From positions 3,162,001 through 3,226,000 of the forward strand of contig NZ_LT629690.1 in assembly GCF_900102185.1 (NCBI RefSeq): a stretch of 64,000 nt of DNA, in the 5' to 3' direction. Source of the stretch: Terriglobus roseus (GTDB lineage: Bacteria; Acidobacteriota; Terriglobia; Terriglobales; Acidobacteriaceae). Position numbers and translations under genes: made by a program. The notes beneath the pieces were generated by a model. It did not search any database and was not told the DNA's origin. It worked only from the letters and a program-made list of their open reading frames with translations. Positions 32,004 through 40,884 of the stretch are shown piece after piece; within the stretch, counting starts at the first letter, position 1; each line of letters begins with the position of its first letter.

Positions 32004-32029
32004 CAAAGGGGACAACGGCAACCCCTTTG
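32004..32029. promoter_or_regulatory. Hairpin at the start of the atp leader
   Basis: CAAAGGGG (32004-32011) pairs with CCCCTTTG (32022-32029), placing a stem right at the predicted transcript 5' end of the ATP synthase operon. It may stabilise the leader or be an operator; no further evidence. Confidence 0.4.
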
Positions 32030-32058
32030 TTATACCAATCCCGGACCGTTTCGGTCAA
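32029..32058 (-). promoter_or_regulatory. Sigma-70-type promoter of the atp operon
   Basis: Minus strand TTGACC (32058-32053) and TATAAC (32034-32029) with an 18-bp spacer, about 100 bp upstream of the b' gene. Fits the operon starting at b' and not including atpB/atpE. Confidence 0.65.
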
Positions 32059-32158
32059 TGAATCGGGGCGGTATGCGGACCTTCGGCGAAGGGGTTTTCC
32101 TGTGGATTTCACGGCACTTTCACTTCAGCCGAACGCTTACGGTAGCCTGAATGATGGC

Positions 32159-33430
32159 ATGACTGAAACTCCTGGAAAACGTATTGTCATCGCGTCATTT
32201 GGATCGCTGGGCGATCTTCACCCATTTCTGGCGCTGGCACAGGAGCTTCGCAGTCGCGGGCACCATCCCGTCATAGCCACGGCTCCCTTCTACAGCGAGC
32301 GCATTCAAGCCCTCGGATTTGAGTTTGAGCCGCTGGGGCCTCCGGTCTCCCCTCAAGACCCCCAACTGATACACCGCCTCATGCGCACCGTGCGCGGCCC
32401 GGAATATCTCTTCCGAAAAATGTTCTTGCCGCATGTTCCAGAGATGTATGCGGAACTCGAACGCATCTGTTCCGGAGCGGACCTTCTCATCGCAGGTGAA
32501 ATGGTCCTCCCCGCCCCCATCCTCGCGGAGAAGACCGGCATACCGTTTGTTTCCGTTCTGCTCTCCCCCATCAGCTTTCTCTCTCCATACGATCCCTCTG
32601 TGTTGCCAGCACTCCCGTTCCTCACTCTCACCCATGGTTGGCCATTGGTGTTTCAGAAAGCTCTCGTGAAGATGCCGGCGCTCGCATTCCGTCGCTGGAG
32701 TACTCCGCTACGAAATTTTCGTAAGAGCCTTGGACTGCCGGATGATCCAGAAGCCCTGCGCACCGGCAAGCTGAAAGCAAACCTGGTGCTGGCCATGTTC
32801 TCGCCGCAGTTTGCGAAGCCACAGCCAGATTGGCCTGCGCACACAGTGCAAACCGGATTCGCGCATTACGAACAGGAATCACAACCGGAACACGATGGAG
32901 TGCAGGAACGCATTGATGACTTCCTGAACGCAGGCACACCGCCCATCGTCTTCACACTCGGTTCTGCGGCAGTACACGCGCCCGGTGACTTCTTCTGGAT
33001 GAGCGCTCGCGCTGCGCATCGTCTCAAGATGCGTGCCATCCTCGTCGGCGACCCACGCGGGTTGAGCTCGCCAAACATCCTCACGGTGCCTTACGCGGAC
33101 TACAGCAAGCTGTTCCCGCGCGCCGCCATCATCGTGCATCAGGGCGGCATCGGCACCACCGCAGAAGCCCTGCGATCCGGACGACCACAGGTCGTGGTGC
33201 CCTTCAACTTCGATCAGCCCGACAACGCCGCACGCGTCGTGCGATTAGGCGTGGGCCTCAAGCATGATCGCAGAATGTGGAAAGACCGGCAGGCGCATTA
33301 CTCGCTGATACGCCTGATACGCGACAACAGCTTCGCAGAACGCGCCGCACAGATAGGTGAATTGATTCGCAAGGAAGACGGCACAACCACAGCTGTGAAT
33401 GCAGTAGAGCATTTGCTGGCAGCGCGCTAA
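32159..33430 (+). CDS. UDP-glycosyltransferase-like (GT1/MGT family) protein
   Basis: 423 residues from the ATG at 32159 (MTETPGKRIVIASFGSLGDLHPFLALAQELRSRGH). GT-B fold: N-terminal acceptor domain, then ILVGD...VPYADYSKLFPRAAIIVHQGGIGTTAEALRSGRPQ, the nucleotide-sugar signature with HQGGIGTT near residue 323. Family members glycosylate lipids, sterols or antibiotics (RhlB, MGT, UGT); the acceptor is unknown. The longer frame upstream covers the atp promoter and was not used. It converges with dnaJ. Confidence 0.88.
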   Translation: MTETPGKRIVIASFGSLGDLHPFLALAQELRSRGHHPVIATAPFYSERIQALGFEFEPLGPPVSPQDPQLIHRLMRTVRGPEYLFRKMFLPHVPEMYAELERICSGADLLIAGEMVLPAPILAEKTGIPFVSVLLSPISFLSPYDPSVLPALPFLTLTHGWPLVFQKALVKMPALAFRRWSTPLRNFRKSLGLPDDPEALRTGKLKANLVLAMFSPQFAKPQPDWPAHTVQTGFAHYEQESQPEHDGVQERIDDFLNAGTPPIVFTLGSAAVHAPGDFFWMSARAAHRLKMRAILVGDPRGLSSPNILTVPYADYSKLFPRAAIIVHQGGIGTTAEALRSGRPQVVVPFNFDQPDNAARVVRLGVGLKHDRRMWKDRQAHYSLIRLIRDNSFAERAAQIGELIRKEDGTTTAVNAVEHLLAAR

Positions 33431-33432
33431 AC

Positions 33433-33471
33433 ATTCAGTCCTCCTGCTCAAGAAGAACAGGAGGACTGAAT
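33433..33471. terminator. Terminator hairpin between glycosyltransferase and dnaJ
   Basis: Perfect 14-bp stem ATTCAGTCCTCCTG (33433-33446) / CAGGAGGACTGAAT (33458-33471) with an 11-base loop, between two convergent genes. The T-runs are poor, but the stem is strong. Confidence 0.7.
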
Positions 33472-33491
33472 CGACAAGTTAGTTAATGTAA

Positions 33492-34703
33492 CTAAACCTT
33501 CGCGAACATCTCTTCACGAGGATCTTCCGGATTCAGCTTGGCAAGCTCACGAAGAATCTCCTTCGACCGCTCATCCTGAATCTTCGGCACAACGATCTGC
33601 ACTTCCACAATCTGATCGCCACGCACACCATCCTGCGAAGCCGATGGCACACCCTTCTCACGCAGACGCAGCTTCTGCCCTGTCTGCGTTCCCGGTGGAA
33701 TCTTCAACTGCGTGCGGCCGTCAATCGTGGGTACATCAATCTTCGTGCCCAGAGCCGCTTCAAACGCCATCACAGGCACTGTCATGCGGATGTCATCGCC
33801 AGCGCGTGTGAATACCGGATGCGGCCCGGATTTGATGATGAGATACAAATCACCAGCAGGCGCGCCTTCCGTTCCCGCATTGCCCTTGCCTGCAAGACGA
33901 ATACGCTGACCATCGCGTGTGCCTGGCTTGATGCGGAACTCCAGCGTCTGACGCTTTGTGATCGTGCCTGCACCATGGCATGTGCCGCAGTCCGCTTGTA
34001 GGCGGCCCGTACCGTCGCAACGTGGGCATGCCACGTTGAACTTCATACGGCCCTGCATCTGCGTAATCTGACCGCTGCCGTTGCACTGCGGACACGTCTG
34101 CGGAGCACCAATGGTGCCGGTTCCCTTGCACGTGCCGCACTGCTCCTGCCGCGAGATTTCGATCTTCGTAGTGCCGCCACGAATGGCCGTCCAGAAGTCC
34201 ACTTCTACCTGGTACTCCAGATCCGTTCCCGGACGCGGACCACGCGCAGCTTGTGTCTGTTGACGTCCGCCACCACCATTGAACATGCTGCCAAAGATAT
34301 CGCGGAACGAACCACCAAACCCGCCACTGGAGCTCTGCTGCGCTGGGCCGCCTGAGAAGTCGAATCCACCAAAATCAAACGGCACGCCGCCACCTGCGTG
34401 ACCTCCGGCATGCGGATGTCCGCCAGTATAGCCACCGCGCGCTGCTGCCTCTGCCGCCGCCGGATCAATGTTGTCAGAGTAGAAGCCAAGCTGATCGTAG
34501 ATCTTGCGCTTCTTCTCGTCGCTCAGGACGTCATTCGCTTCTGAGATTTCCTTGAACTTCTCTTCGGACTTCTTGTCGCCGGGGTTGACGTCAGGGTGAT
34601 ACTTACGCGCGAGTTTGCGGAAGGCCTTACGGATCTCATCCGTAGTGGCCGTCTTCTTCACGCCGAGTGCGCCGTAATAGTCCTTGCTCTGAGTGGGTGC
34701 CAT
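33492..34703 (-). CDS. dnaJ: Chaperone DnaJ
   Basis: 403 residues. J domain with HPD in [14 protein letters not shown] (near residue 38), a Gly/Phe/His-rich linker (about 90-165), four zinc-binding CxxCxGxG repeats ([32 protein letters not shown]) and the C-terminal substrate-binding domains. Co-chaperone of DnaK, whose gene is 1.8 kb upstream on the same strand but separated by two genes. Normal length. Confidence 0.95.
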   Translation of the reverse strand: MAPTQSKDYYGALGVKKTATTDEIRKAFRKLARKYHPDVNPGDKKSEEKFKEISEANDVLSDEKKRKIYDQLGFYSDNIDPAAAEAAARGGYTGGHPHAGGHAGGGVPFDFGGFDFSGGPAQQSSSGGFGGSFRDIFGSMFNGGGGRQQTQAARGPRPGTDLEYQVEVDFWTAIRGGTTKIEISRQEQCGTCKGTGTIGAPQTCPQCNGSGQITQMQGRMKFNVACPRCDGTGRLQADCGTCHGAGTITKRQTLEFRIKPGTRDGQRIRLAGKGNAGTEGAPAGDLYLIIKSGPHPVFTRAGDDIRMTVPVMAFEAALGTKIDVPTIDGRTQLKIPPGTQTGQKLRLREKGVPSASQDGVRGDQIVEVQIVVPKIQDERSKEILRELAKLNPEDPREEMFAKV

Positions 34704-34778
34704 TTGTCTTCTTGCTACCAGATTAGATGAGTGAAAGTCACTCAGCGGCGTTGCCGTGTCTTATACAGCAACAAAAAA

Positions 34779-35762
34779 TCATTTCACACGTTGCGAACGC
34801 AGGCTTACTCCCGGCTTCAGAGCCGATGCTGTCTGCTCTTTCGTGGTGTGCTGATCCTTCGGACACCAATACAGCGTACGACCTGCCACGTCCTTACGCA
34901 GAATGGTCTCGCCACACACAAAACATGGCTTACCGTGCCGACGATAAACGTAATGCTCCTCGCCACGCAGCGCAGGCTCCTGCTTCGATGGCCGATCGCT
35001 CTTCTTCGTACACACGATACGCCGATCCACCATGCCCGCCTTCATCAGGACAGCGGCATCTTTCCAGATGGCCTTCAGCGTCTTCGTATCCATCGCATCA
35101 CCCGGCGTGAACGGGTTCACACGATGCCGAAAGAGCAGTTCCGCGCGATAGATATTTCCAATGCCGGAGATCATCTCCTGATCCATCAGAAGCTCGGCAA
35201 TGCTCGTCTTCTTGGCGAGGATCGCATCGATAGCGCGTGACGGCTCATCATGCCCACCGGGCTCATGCGCCAACGGATCAGGACCCAGTCGATTGAGCAA
35301 CGCCTGCCACTTATCAGAGTCGTAGATGGAACAATCTGTAGGTCCACGCAACTCCCACCAGTCGACATCTTCCGCAGGAAACGGCTGCGTTCCATCATCC
35401 TTAGACGGCGGCCCGTTATACGGCCCTGTGAGCGCATGTGCATTGCCCTTCACACTACGCGACACCTTGCCCGAACCAGCACGCTGCATCACCGCACGCA
35501 GTGTTCCCTTCGGCTCTACCAAAGGACCAAGGCCTTCTGTGAAATCACCAAAGCGACCAAGATGGATGTGCAGATAAAGCCCGTTGGCAAACTCATAGCC
35601 CAGATGCTTGCCCACCGCATGCACCTGCACCATCTTCTTGCCGTCCACCAGGTGAGCATCCCTGAAGCGATGATTCGGCCCCGGCAACACATTTACCTTG
35701 CGCCCAGCAAAGGCCGCATTATGCCGAGCAGCCCAGCGATGTATCTCATTGCCTTCTGGCAT
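34779..35762 (-). CDS. Fpg/Nei-family DNA glycosylase
   Basis: 327 residues. The catalytic N-terminus MPEGNEIHR has the Pro2-Glu3 pair that forms the Schiff base in this family. The helix-two-turn-helix segment reads ISGIGNIYRAELLFRHRVNPFTPG, and the C-terminal zinc finger has CFVCG...YWCPKDQ. Base-excision repair of oxidised bases. Sequence looks nearer to the Nei/Nei2 type than to MutM. It lies 75 bp upstream of dnaJ on the same strand. Confidence 0.88.
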   Translation of the reverse strand: MPEGNEIHRWAARHNAAFAGRKVNVLPGPNHRFRDAHLVDGKKMVQVHAVGKHLGYEFANGLYLHIHLGRFGDFTEGLGPLVEPKGTLRAVMQRAGSGKVSRSVKGNAHALTGPYNGPPSKDDGTQPFPAEDVDWWELRGPTDCSIYDSDKWQALLNRLGPDPLAHEPGGHDEPSRAIDAILAKKTSIAELLMDQEMISGIGNIYRAELLFRHRVNPFTPGDAMDTKTLKAIWKDAAVLMKAGMVDRRIVCTKKSDRPSKQEPALRGEEHYVYRRHGKPCFVCGETILRKDVAGRTLYWCPKDQHTTKEQTASALKPGVSLRSQRVK

Positions 35763-35860
35763 AGGTCACGCTCTCCAGTGTCATGGATGCAGAACAGGCA
35801 GACGACGGTCCAGTCCCATCATGCGAACACAACCGATGCTAGCAGCGGATGGGTTTTCGC

Positions 35861-35896
35861 AAAAAAGGATGCCGATGGCTTGAGCCACCGGCATCC
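35861..35896 (-). terminator. Rho-independent terminator of the 56-aa ORF
   Basis: On the minus strand GGATGCCG/CGGCATCC arms with TGGCT/AGCCA inside form a long stem, followed by TTTTTT. It starts about 20 bp after the stop at 35919. Confidence 0.85.
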
Positions 35897-35918
35897 TAGC
35901 TCCTAGACTTGGTCTTAC

Positions 35919-36089
35919 TTAGTTCCACACATGCTGGATCGGCATTGGTTCAATGCGCAGGATCGTATCCGGGCGAACATCATAGAGCTTGCGAGCAAAG
36001 TCCCTTGCCTGCTCTTCGTTCTCAAAAATGGTCTTCTCGTGGAGCTTGCCTGCGACGTACTGCTCGCACTTCCAGATCACTGTATTCAT
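35919..36089 (-). CDS. Small conserved-looking hypothetical protein (56 aa)
   Basis: The ATG at 36089 follows a strong GGGGAGAAGG Shine-Dalgarno and the frame ends just before a textbook terminator, which argues for a real gene. Sequence MNTVIWKCEQYVAGKLHEK, then EEQARDFARKLYDV, ending IQHVWN: a soluble alpha/beta mini-protein. No family recognised. A perfect 12-bp inverted repeat and a TATATA element lie 35-80 bp upstream. Confidence 0.7.
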   Translation of the reverse strand: MNTVIWKCEQYVAGKLHEKTIFENEEQARDFARKLYDVRPDTILRIEPMPIQHVWN

Positions 36090-36132
36090 GGCCTTCTCCC
36101 CTTTCCCGGGATAGTCTGCGCTTATATACACG

Positions 36133-36171
36133 GAGGGCGCTCGATGCGCTGATTGGCTTTCGAGCGCCCTC
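36133..36171. repeat. 12-bp inverted repeat upstream of the 56-aa ORF
   Basis: GAGGGCGCTCGA (36133-36144) and TCGAGCGCCCTC (36160-36171) are perfect complements with a 15-base loop. It is next to a TATATAAG sequence on the minus strand (36129-36122), so it could be an operator for the 56-aa ORF or a terminator for the dnaK transcript. Confidence 0.65.
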
Positions 36172-36301
36172 TTCGTGTTTCGATTCGCATCGCCGTGCTG
36201 TGCGCGGCGGTGTTCGTCACTTGGCTTCCGATACGGTGATTGCAGCACCCCATCTTCTGCCGGAACCACGCTGATTGCAGCAGCGCGACTCACATTTATT
36301 T

Positions 36302-36399
36302 AGACACACGAAACTACGTTTCGACTCGTGTCTTTGTTCCTATTTCTACTGAAATCTGTAGAAATTTTCGGAGGAGGCCAGGGAGACGAATCTCCCCGG
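36302..36399 (-). other. Three hairpins in the dnaK 3' region
   Basis: In the 375-bp stretch without a gene after dnaK: AGACAC/GTGTCT with CGAAAC/GTTTCG inside (36302-36332); ATTTCTAC/GTAGAAAT (36342-36365); and GGGAGA/TCTCCC closed by UUCG on the minus strand (36381-36396). One or more probably ends or stabilises the dnaK mRNA. The remaining bases (36172-36301) hold only a direct repeat TGATTGCAGCA at 36237 and 36272. Confidence 0.5.
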
Positions 36400-36464
36400 C
36401 TTCCAGCCTGTTTGCCATTCTCTGCATTCACGCGCAAAACGCGTCGAGAACAGCACGAAGTGCC

Positions 36465-38375
36465 TTATTTGTTGTCGACATCCACGTACTCGGCATCGAT
36501 CACGCCCTCTTCGTGCTTGGGCGCTTCGGAGGTGGTTCCCGCAGCGGCAGCAGCGCCGTCGGTGGGAGCCTCACCAGCCTTGTACATGGCTTCAGCAAGC
36601 TTGTGGCTGGCCGCGGTCAGCTTCTCGTTCGCAGCCTTCAACTCAGCCGCAGAAGGCGTTCCCGCCAGCGTGCTCTTCGCGTCGGCAAGTGCAGTTTCCA
36701 CATCGCCACGCTCTGCGCCGCTGATCTTGTCGCCGTTCTCGCGGAAGGTCTTCTCCACGTTGTAGACCATGCTGTCGAGCTGGTTCCGCGCTTCGATTTC
36801 GTCGCGCTTCTCCTTGTCCTCGCTGGCATGTGCTTCGGCTTCCTTGGCCATACGCTCCACCTCTTCCTTGCTCAAACCCGAGCTGGAAGTGATGGTGATC
36901 TTCTGGTCCTTGCCCGTAGCGTGGTCCTTCGCCGTCACGTTCAGGATGCCGTTCGCGTCGATGTCGAACGTCACCTCAATCTGCGGCACGCCACGCGGTG
37001 CGGGAGGAATACCCGACAGCTTGAACTTGCCCAGCGTACGGTTCTGGTTCGCCAGCGGACGCTCGCCCTGCAGAACGTGAACTTCCACTTCCGTCTGGTT
37101 ATCCGCAGCCGTCGAGAAGGTCTCGCTCTTCTTCGTCGGGATGGTCGTGTTGCGCGGGATCATCGGCGTCGCAACCGAACCCATCGTCTCGATGGCCAGG
37201 GTCAGCGGCGTCACGTCCAGCAGCAGCAGGTCCTTCACTTCGCCGCCCAGAACGCCACCCTGAATCGCAGCACCAATCGCTACGACTTCATCCGGGTTCA
37301 CGCCCTTGTGCGGTTCCTTACCAAACAGATCCTTCACAAGCTGCTGAATGCGGGGCATACGCGTCTGTCCACCGACGAGAACCACCTCATCCACCTTGCT
37401 TGCATCGATGCCAGCATCAGCCATCGCCTGCTTGCAGGGGCCAACCGACTTCTGCAGAAGGTCCTCAACCAGGCTTTCGAACTTCGCTCGTGTCAGTTTC
37501 TCCACGAGATGCTTCGGTCCGGTCGCGTCTGCCGTGATGAACGGCAGGTTGATCTCCGTCTCCATGGTTGTGGAGAGCTCAATCTTCGCGCGCTCGGCCG
37601 CGTCCTTCAGGCGCTGCAGGGCCATTTCGTTGCCCTTGCCACGAAGGTCCAGGCCTTCCTTCTTGCGGAACTCATCAATCAGCCAATCCACAAGACGCTG
37701 ATCGAGGTTGTCACCACCAAGATGCGTGTCGCCGTTGGTGGCCTTCACTTCAATGACGCCTTCGCCAACTTCAAGCACTGATACGTCGAACGTACCGCCA
37801 CCGAAGTCATATACAACGATGGTCTCGTCCTTCTTCTTGTCCAGGCCATACGCCAGCGCAGCCGCAGTCGGCTCGTTGACGATACGCTTCACATCCAGGC
37901 CGGCAATCTTGCCTGCGTCCTTGGTGGCCTGACGCTGTGCGTCGTTGAAGTACGCGGGAACAGTGATGACGGCTTCCGTCACGCTCTGTCCCAAGTAATC
38001 TTCAGCAGCCTTCTTCAGCTTCTGCAGAATCATCGCGCTGATTTCCGGCGCGGTATATTCCTTGCCCTGCGCATCCACCACAACGTTGTCGCCCTTTGCG
38101 ACTACCTTGTAGGGAACCATCTTCATCTCTTCATTCACTTCATTCGGGCGACGGCCCATGAAGCGCTTGATGGAGTAAATGGTGTTCTCGGGGTTGGTGA
38201 TGGCCTGGCGCTTTGCCACCTGACCAACGAGGCGTTCGCCACTCTTCGTGAACGCAACGATAGACGGCGTGGTGCGACCGCCTTCTTCATTCGGAATCAC
38301 CTTCGGCTCGCCGCCTTCCATCACGGCAACGCAGCTGTTAGTGGTTCCAAGGTCAATTCCAATGATCTTACCCAT
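36465..38375 (-). CDS. dnaK: Chaperone DnaK (Hsp70)
   Basis: 636 residues. ATPase domain with [18 protein letters not shown] at the start, [17 protein letters not shown] and [14 protein letters not shown], substrate-binding domain [19 protein letters not shown], a lid, and the terminal acidic motif ending [15 protein letters not shown]. Normal length. A GGAGGA Shine-Dalgarno precedes the ATG. No grpE adjacent and no CIRCE element seen upstream; a TCACATGTGA palindrome lies at 38473-38482. Confidence 0.97.
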   Translation of the reverse strand: MGKIIGIDLGTTNSCVAVMEGGEPKVIPNEEGGRTTPSIVAFTKSGERLVGQVAKRQAITNPENTIYSIKRFMGRRPNEVNEEMKMVPYKVVAKGDNVVVDAQGKEYTAPEISAMILQKLKKAAEDYLGQSVTEAVITVPAYFNDAQRQATKDAGKIAGLDVKRIVNEPTAAALAYGLDKKKDETIVVYDFGGGTFDVSVLEVGEGVIEVKATNGDTHLGGDNLDQRLVDWLIDEFRKKEGLDLRGKGNEMALQRLKDAAERAKIELSTTMETEINLPFITADATGPKHLVEKLTRAKFESLVEDLLQKSVGPCKQAMADAGIDASKVDEVVLVGGQTRMPRIQQLVKDLFGKEPHKGVNPDEVVAIGAAIQGGVLGGEVKDLLLLDVTPLTLAIETMGSVATPMIPRNTTIPTKKSETFSTAADNQTEVEVHVLQGERPLANQNRTLGKFKLSGIPPAPRGVPQIEVTFDIDANGILNVTAKDHATGKDQKITITSSSGLSKEEVERMAKEAEAHASEDKEKRDEIEARNQLDSMVYNVEKTFRENGDKISGAERGDVETALADAKSTLAGTPSAAELKAANEKLTAASHKLAEAMYKAGEAPTDGAAAAAGTTSEAPKHEEGVIDAEYVDVDNK

Positions 38376-38593
38376 GGGTCTCTTGCTCCTCCGGCGGCCT
38401 TACCGTCAGGTGTTGGCCGCAATTTTCCTGCTCAAACTTATATGACGCCGTCTAGCTCAGGCACGTTCAGAATCACATGTGAGTGACTTGCTGTCAATGT
38501 ATATGATGTAGCAAATCACCTTTTGGTCGCATTTTCCCTCCTCAACCCCAAAATCAGGGTGAAATCGGTACGAACACAGGTCCAGAAGGCAGA

Positions 38594-38617
38594 AAAGCCG
38601 GCATCGCTGCCGACTTT
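38594..38617 (-). terminator. Terminator after the pseudopilin gene
   Basis: Stem AAAGCCGGCA (38594-38603) / TGCCGACTTT (38608-38617), with one G-T pair and a four-base loop, followed by TTTTC on the minus strand. It lies 26 bp past the stop at 38643 and ends the pilus operon. The rest of the gap to dnaK is dnaK's upstream region. Confidence 0.7.
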
Positions 38618-38642
38618 CAAATTTGTTCGATGTCTAAGGGGT

Positions 38643-39629
38643 TTACTGGGGTGTGGTGCCGGAGGTTCCGGTCGTCGGAGTCGAAGTAGACGGCGTTCCG
38701 CTCGACGAGTTGGGATCGGTCCCGGGTGAGCTACCCGGAGTTGTCGTTCCCGGAGTGGTCCCAACTCCATTTCCGAAGCTGCCAAACGATCCATTCCCGT
38801 TCGCGGCCGGTGTCCCACCAAAGATACTCACTCGGGCCTTCAGCTGCTCCACACGAGGATCGTAGAGAAACTCCCAATCCTCGATATTCTCCGAGCCGTT
38901 CCACTCAACCAGGCCATGGCCCTTGCCATTGCTGCCCACACCGACGATGGCTCCCTTGCTGCCCTGAAAGGAGGAAGCATTGTTGCCGCCAAGCGTGGAA
39001 GTGACATCCGTCTGCGAACCAGTTCCGGTCCCCGTCGTCGATCCCGTTGACGTACCGGTGCTGCCCGTCGTGCTTCCCGTAGTACCAGTCGTGCCGGTCG
39101 GCGAAGTCGATGTTCCCAGCCCGCCTGTTGCCGTGGGGCTACCCGGCGTTGTTCCAGTTCCAGAATTTCCGCCCAGGTTTGAGACCATACCGGCAGCGCT
39201 ACCCAGATTGCCCGCAGGCATTCCCTGCAGCGGCTCGCCAAAGAAGCCTTTGACCTCGGTTTTAGCCTCGCCGAAATGAATCAGGCGATACTCCCCACCG
39301 GTAATGGGGTCTTTGTATTCCTGCCGCAAATAATGCGCGTTTGTGGATGTGCCACCCAGGCTCATGCCACCGCCCGGCCCCTTGCCCAGGAGCTCGTCCA
39401 TGGAAGTGGGGTAGCGGCTGTTCTTCTTGTAGAAGAGTTGAATAGCCCGTACGTATTCCTGGGCGCGGTGTTCCGATTCCACCTCGCGGTCGCGCTCCAG
39501 CTCCTTGGCGACACGCGGCGCAGCCACACCCAACACCAGCAGCAGTAGAAAACACACCACCACCAGCCCCAACAGGAGATACCCTTCCTCCCCTTCCGAG
39601 TGCTTACGGACTGGCTTCAGCGTGGTCAT
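38643..39629 (-). CDS. Type II secretion/pilus pseudopilin-like protein with low-complexity tail
   Basis: 328 residues. Prepilin-like N-terminus: a charged leader ends in EGEEG at residue 16, then YLLLGLVVVCFLLLLVLGVAAPRV. Position +5 is Gly, not the Glu of most pilins, as in GspK-like minor pseudopilins. Residues ~45-115 resemble a GspG-type head (VRAIQLFYKKNSRYPTSMDELL, YKDPITGGEYRLI). Two Thr/Gly/Ser-rich stretches (about 150-205 and 285-328) flank a short folded piece (NGKGHGLVEWNGSENIEDWEFLYDP). It overlaps the upstream gene by 4 bp. Confidence 0.75.
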   Translation of the reverse strand: MTTLKPVRKHSEGEEGYLLLGLVVVCFLLLLVLGVAAPRVAKELERDREVESEHRAQEYVRAIQLFYKKNSRYPTSMDELLGKGPGGGMSLGGTSTNAHYLRQEYKDPITGGEYRLIHFGEAKTEVKGFFGEPLQGMPAGNLGSAAGMVSNLGGNSGTGTTPGSPTATGGLGTSTSPTGTTGTTGSTTGSTGTSTGSTTGTGTGSQTDVTSTLGGNNASSFQGSKGAIVGVGSNGKGHGLVEWNGSENIEDWEFLYDPRVEQLKARVSIFGGTPAANGNGSFGSFGNGVGTTPGTTTPGSSPGTDPNSSSGTPSTSTPTTGTSGTTPQ

Positions 39630-40246
39630 TGCATGATCAATGGAAGGTGCTGCGTGTTGTTGTTGGTCAGGTCCGTCACCTCAATATCGTGAGCGGTCAC
39701 TTCGCCAATCTTGTATCGGCGGCTGACGATGTCGCCCTTGCCCGCGATGAAGACATCCTCACCCTGCAGCAGGAAGGCCTGTCGCACGCCATCCTTCCGC
39801 GTCGCATTGCCAAAATACCGCAGGTTGATGGGCGGCGGAGGAGGCGGGCCGGTATTGACCGGAGCCTGCGGAACAAAGCGCGGCGTGGCAATCGGCTTCG
39901 GAATCGACGCCATCTTCGTTTCAGCAGACGGTGTTCCCGGAGGCGCGAAGATATTGCGTCCCTTTCCGCCATAGACCAGTGATTCCGTCAGCAACATTCC
40001 CTCGGGATGCAGCGTGGGATCCAGCTTGGACGGTGTAACGCGTGCCGTAGCTTGCGCAGCAGGACTTACAGCATTTGTCGATACAGGAGGAGCCGTCTGC
40101 ACCACAGTCGGAGGTGGCGCCGAGGGCGCATCGCTGCTGCTGCCACCGATGAAGGTGTATCCCAGGTATCCCAGGGCAAACACCCCGAAAATCCCTGCGG
40201 CAATCAGCTTCTTCTTATCCTCGGTACCCACCTTCATGGCGCTCAT
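39626..40246 (-). CDS. PilP/GspC-like inner-membrane protein
   Basis: 206 residues: short cytoplasmic start, one membrane helix (about 15-33), a Pro/Ala/Thr-rich periplasmic linker and a C-terminal beta-domain (ATRKDGVRQAFLLQGEDVFIAGKGDIVSRRYKIGEVTAHDIEVTDL) of the homology-region type found in PilP and GspC, which contact the secretin. It overlaps PilO (4 bp) and the pseudopilin (4 bp). No secretin gene lies in the window. Confidence 0.7.
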   Translation of the reverse strand: MSAMKVGTEDKKKLIAAGIFGVFALGYLGYTFIGGSSSDAPSAPPPTVVQTAPPVSTNAVSPAAQATARVTPSKLDPTLHPEGMLLTESLVYGGKGRNIFAPPGTPSAETKMASIPKPIATPRFVPQAPVNTGPPPPPPINLRYFGNATRKDGVRQAFLLQGEDVFIAGKGDIVSRRYKIGEVTAHDIEVTDLTNNNTQHLPLIMQ

Positions 40247-40884
40247 GGCTGCGCTCCTGCGGCGGTCTGCGCCGTGGCATACGCGGGCATGGGTTCGCGG
40301 ATATACGTTCCAATACGAAGCTGCAAGTTCACCAAACCACCCTGCGCTCCCGTGAGCGCCAGGTTCTCAATCAGGAAGAAGCTCTTGCTGCGCTCCATGG
40401 CGTTGATGAAGTGCGCCACAGAAACATAATCCCCAGTCACCGCGCCATCGATACGCAGTTCCGTTACGCCATTGGTAGGCGCGGTCTGCACGTACGACGC
40501 GCGGCTCCAGCGAACGTTCGAATCCTTAGCCAGCGTGCCAATCGCCGCAGCCACATCGGAGTACGCATACGGCAGACGATCCGTATAAAACTTCTGAGCC
40601 TCGGTGTCCGATGCCTGCAGCTTCGAATCCACACCGCGCAGTTTTTCTGCAGCAAGATTCGCCGCGGCGACACGCGATTGCTCCACCACGATGGCTTGAT
40701 CGCCCTGTGTTCCGGTATTGCCGCTGACCATGTACAGCCGCACGCCCAGATAAAGGCAGAGCAGCATCAGAACACCAGCCACGACAAGATGCGCATTCAC
40801 CGGCGTAGCAATCTTGCGCATGCGTTCACGCTGCACATCATTCAGGTTCACGCCCGGCACGGTAATTCCCGAAGGTAGCCTCAT
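40243..40884 (-). CDS. pilO: PilO-like pilus assembly protein
   Basis: 213 residues: cytoplasmic N-terminus, membrane helix around 31-53 (HLVVAGVLMLLCLYLGVRLYMV), coiled-coil, then a ferredoxin-like periplasmic domain (GAVTGDYVSVAHFINAMERSKSFFLIENLALTG in part). PilO pairs with PilN in the alignment subcomplex. Start overlaps the pilN stop by 4 bp. Confidence 0.75.
   Translation of the reverse strand: MRLPSGITVPGVNLNDVQRERMRKIATPVNAHLVVAGVLMLLCLYLGVRLYMVSGNTGTQGDQAIVVEQSRVAAANLAAEKLRGVDSKLQASDTEAQKFYTDRLPYAYSDVAAAIGTLAKDSNVRWSRASYVQTAPTNGVTELRIDGAVTGDYVSVAHFINAMERSKSFFLIENLALTGAQGGLVNLQLRIGTYIREPMPAYATAQTAAGAQP

Noticed and set aside
36240-37781. 513-codon plus-strand open frame
   Set aside because: Antisense to dnaK; only the dnaK reading has family motifs.
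38376-38642. CIRCE/HrcA heat-shock operator before dnaK
   Set aside because: I looked for the TTAGCACTC...GAGTGCTAA pattern and did not find it; only a short TCACATGTGA palindrome is present.
38980-39279. Valine/proline-rich plus-strand frame opposite the pseudopilin tail
   Set aside because: It is the mirror of the Thr/Gly repeat codons, not an independent gene.
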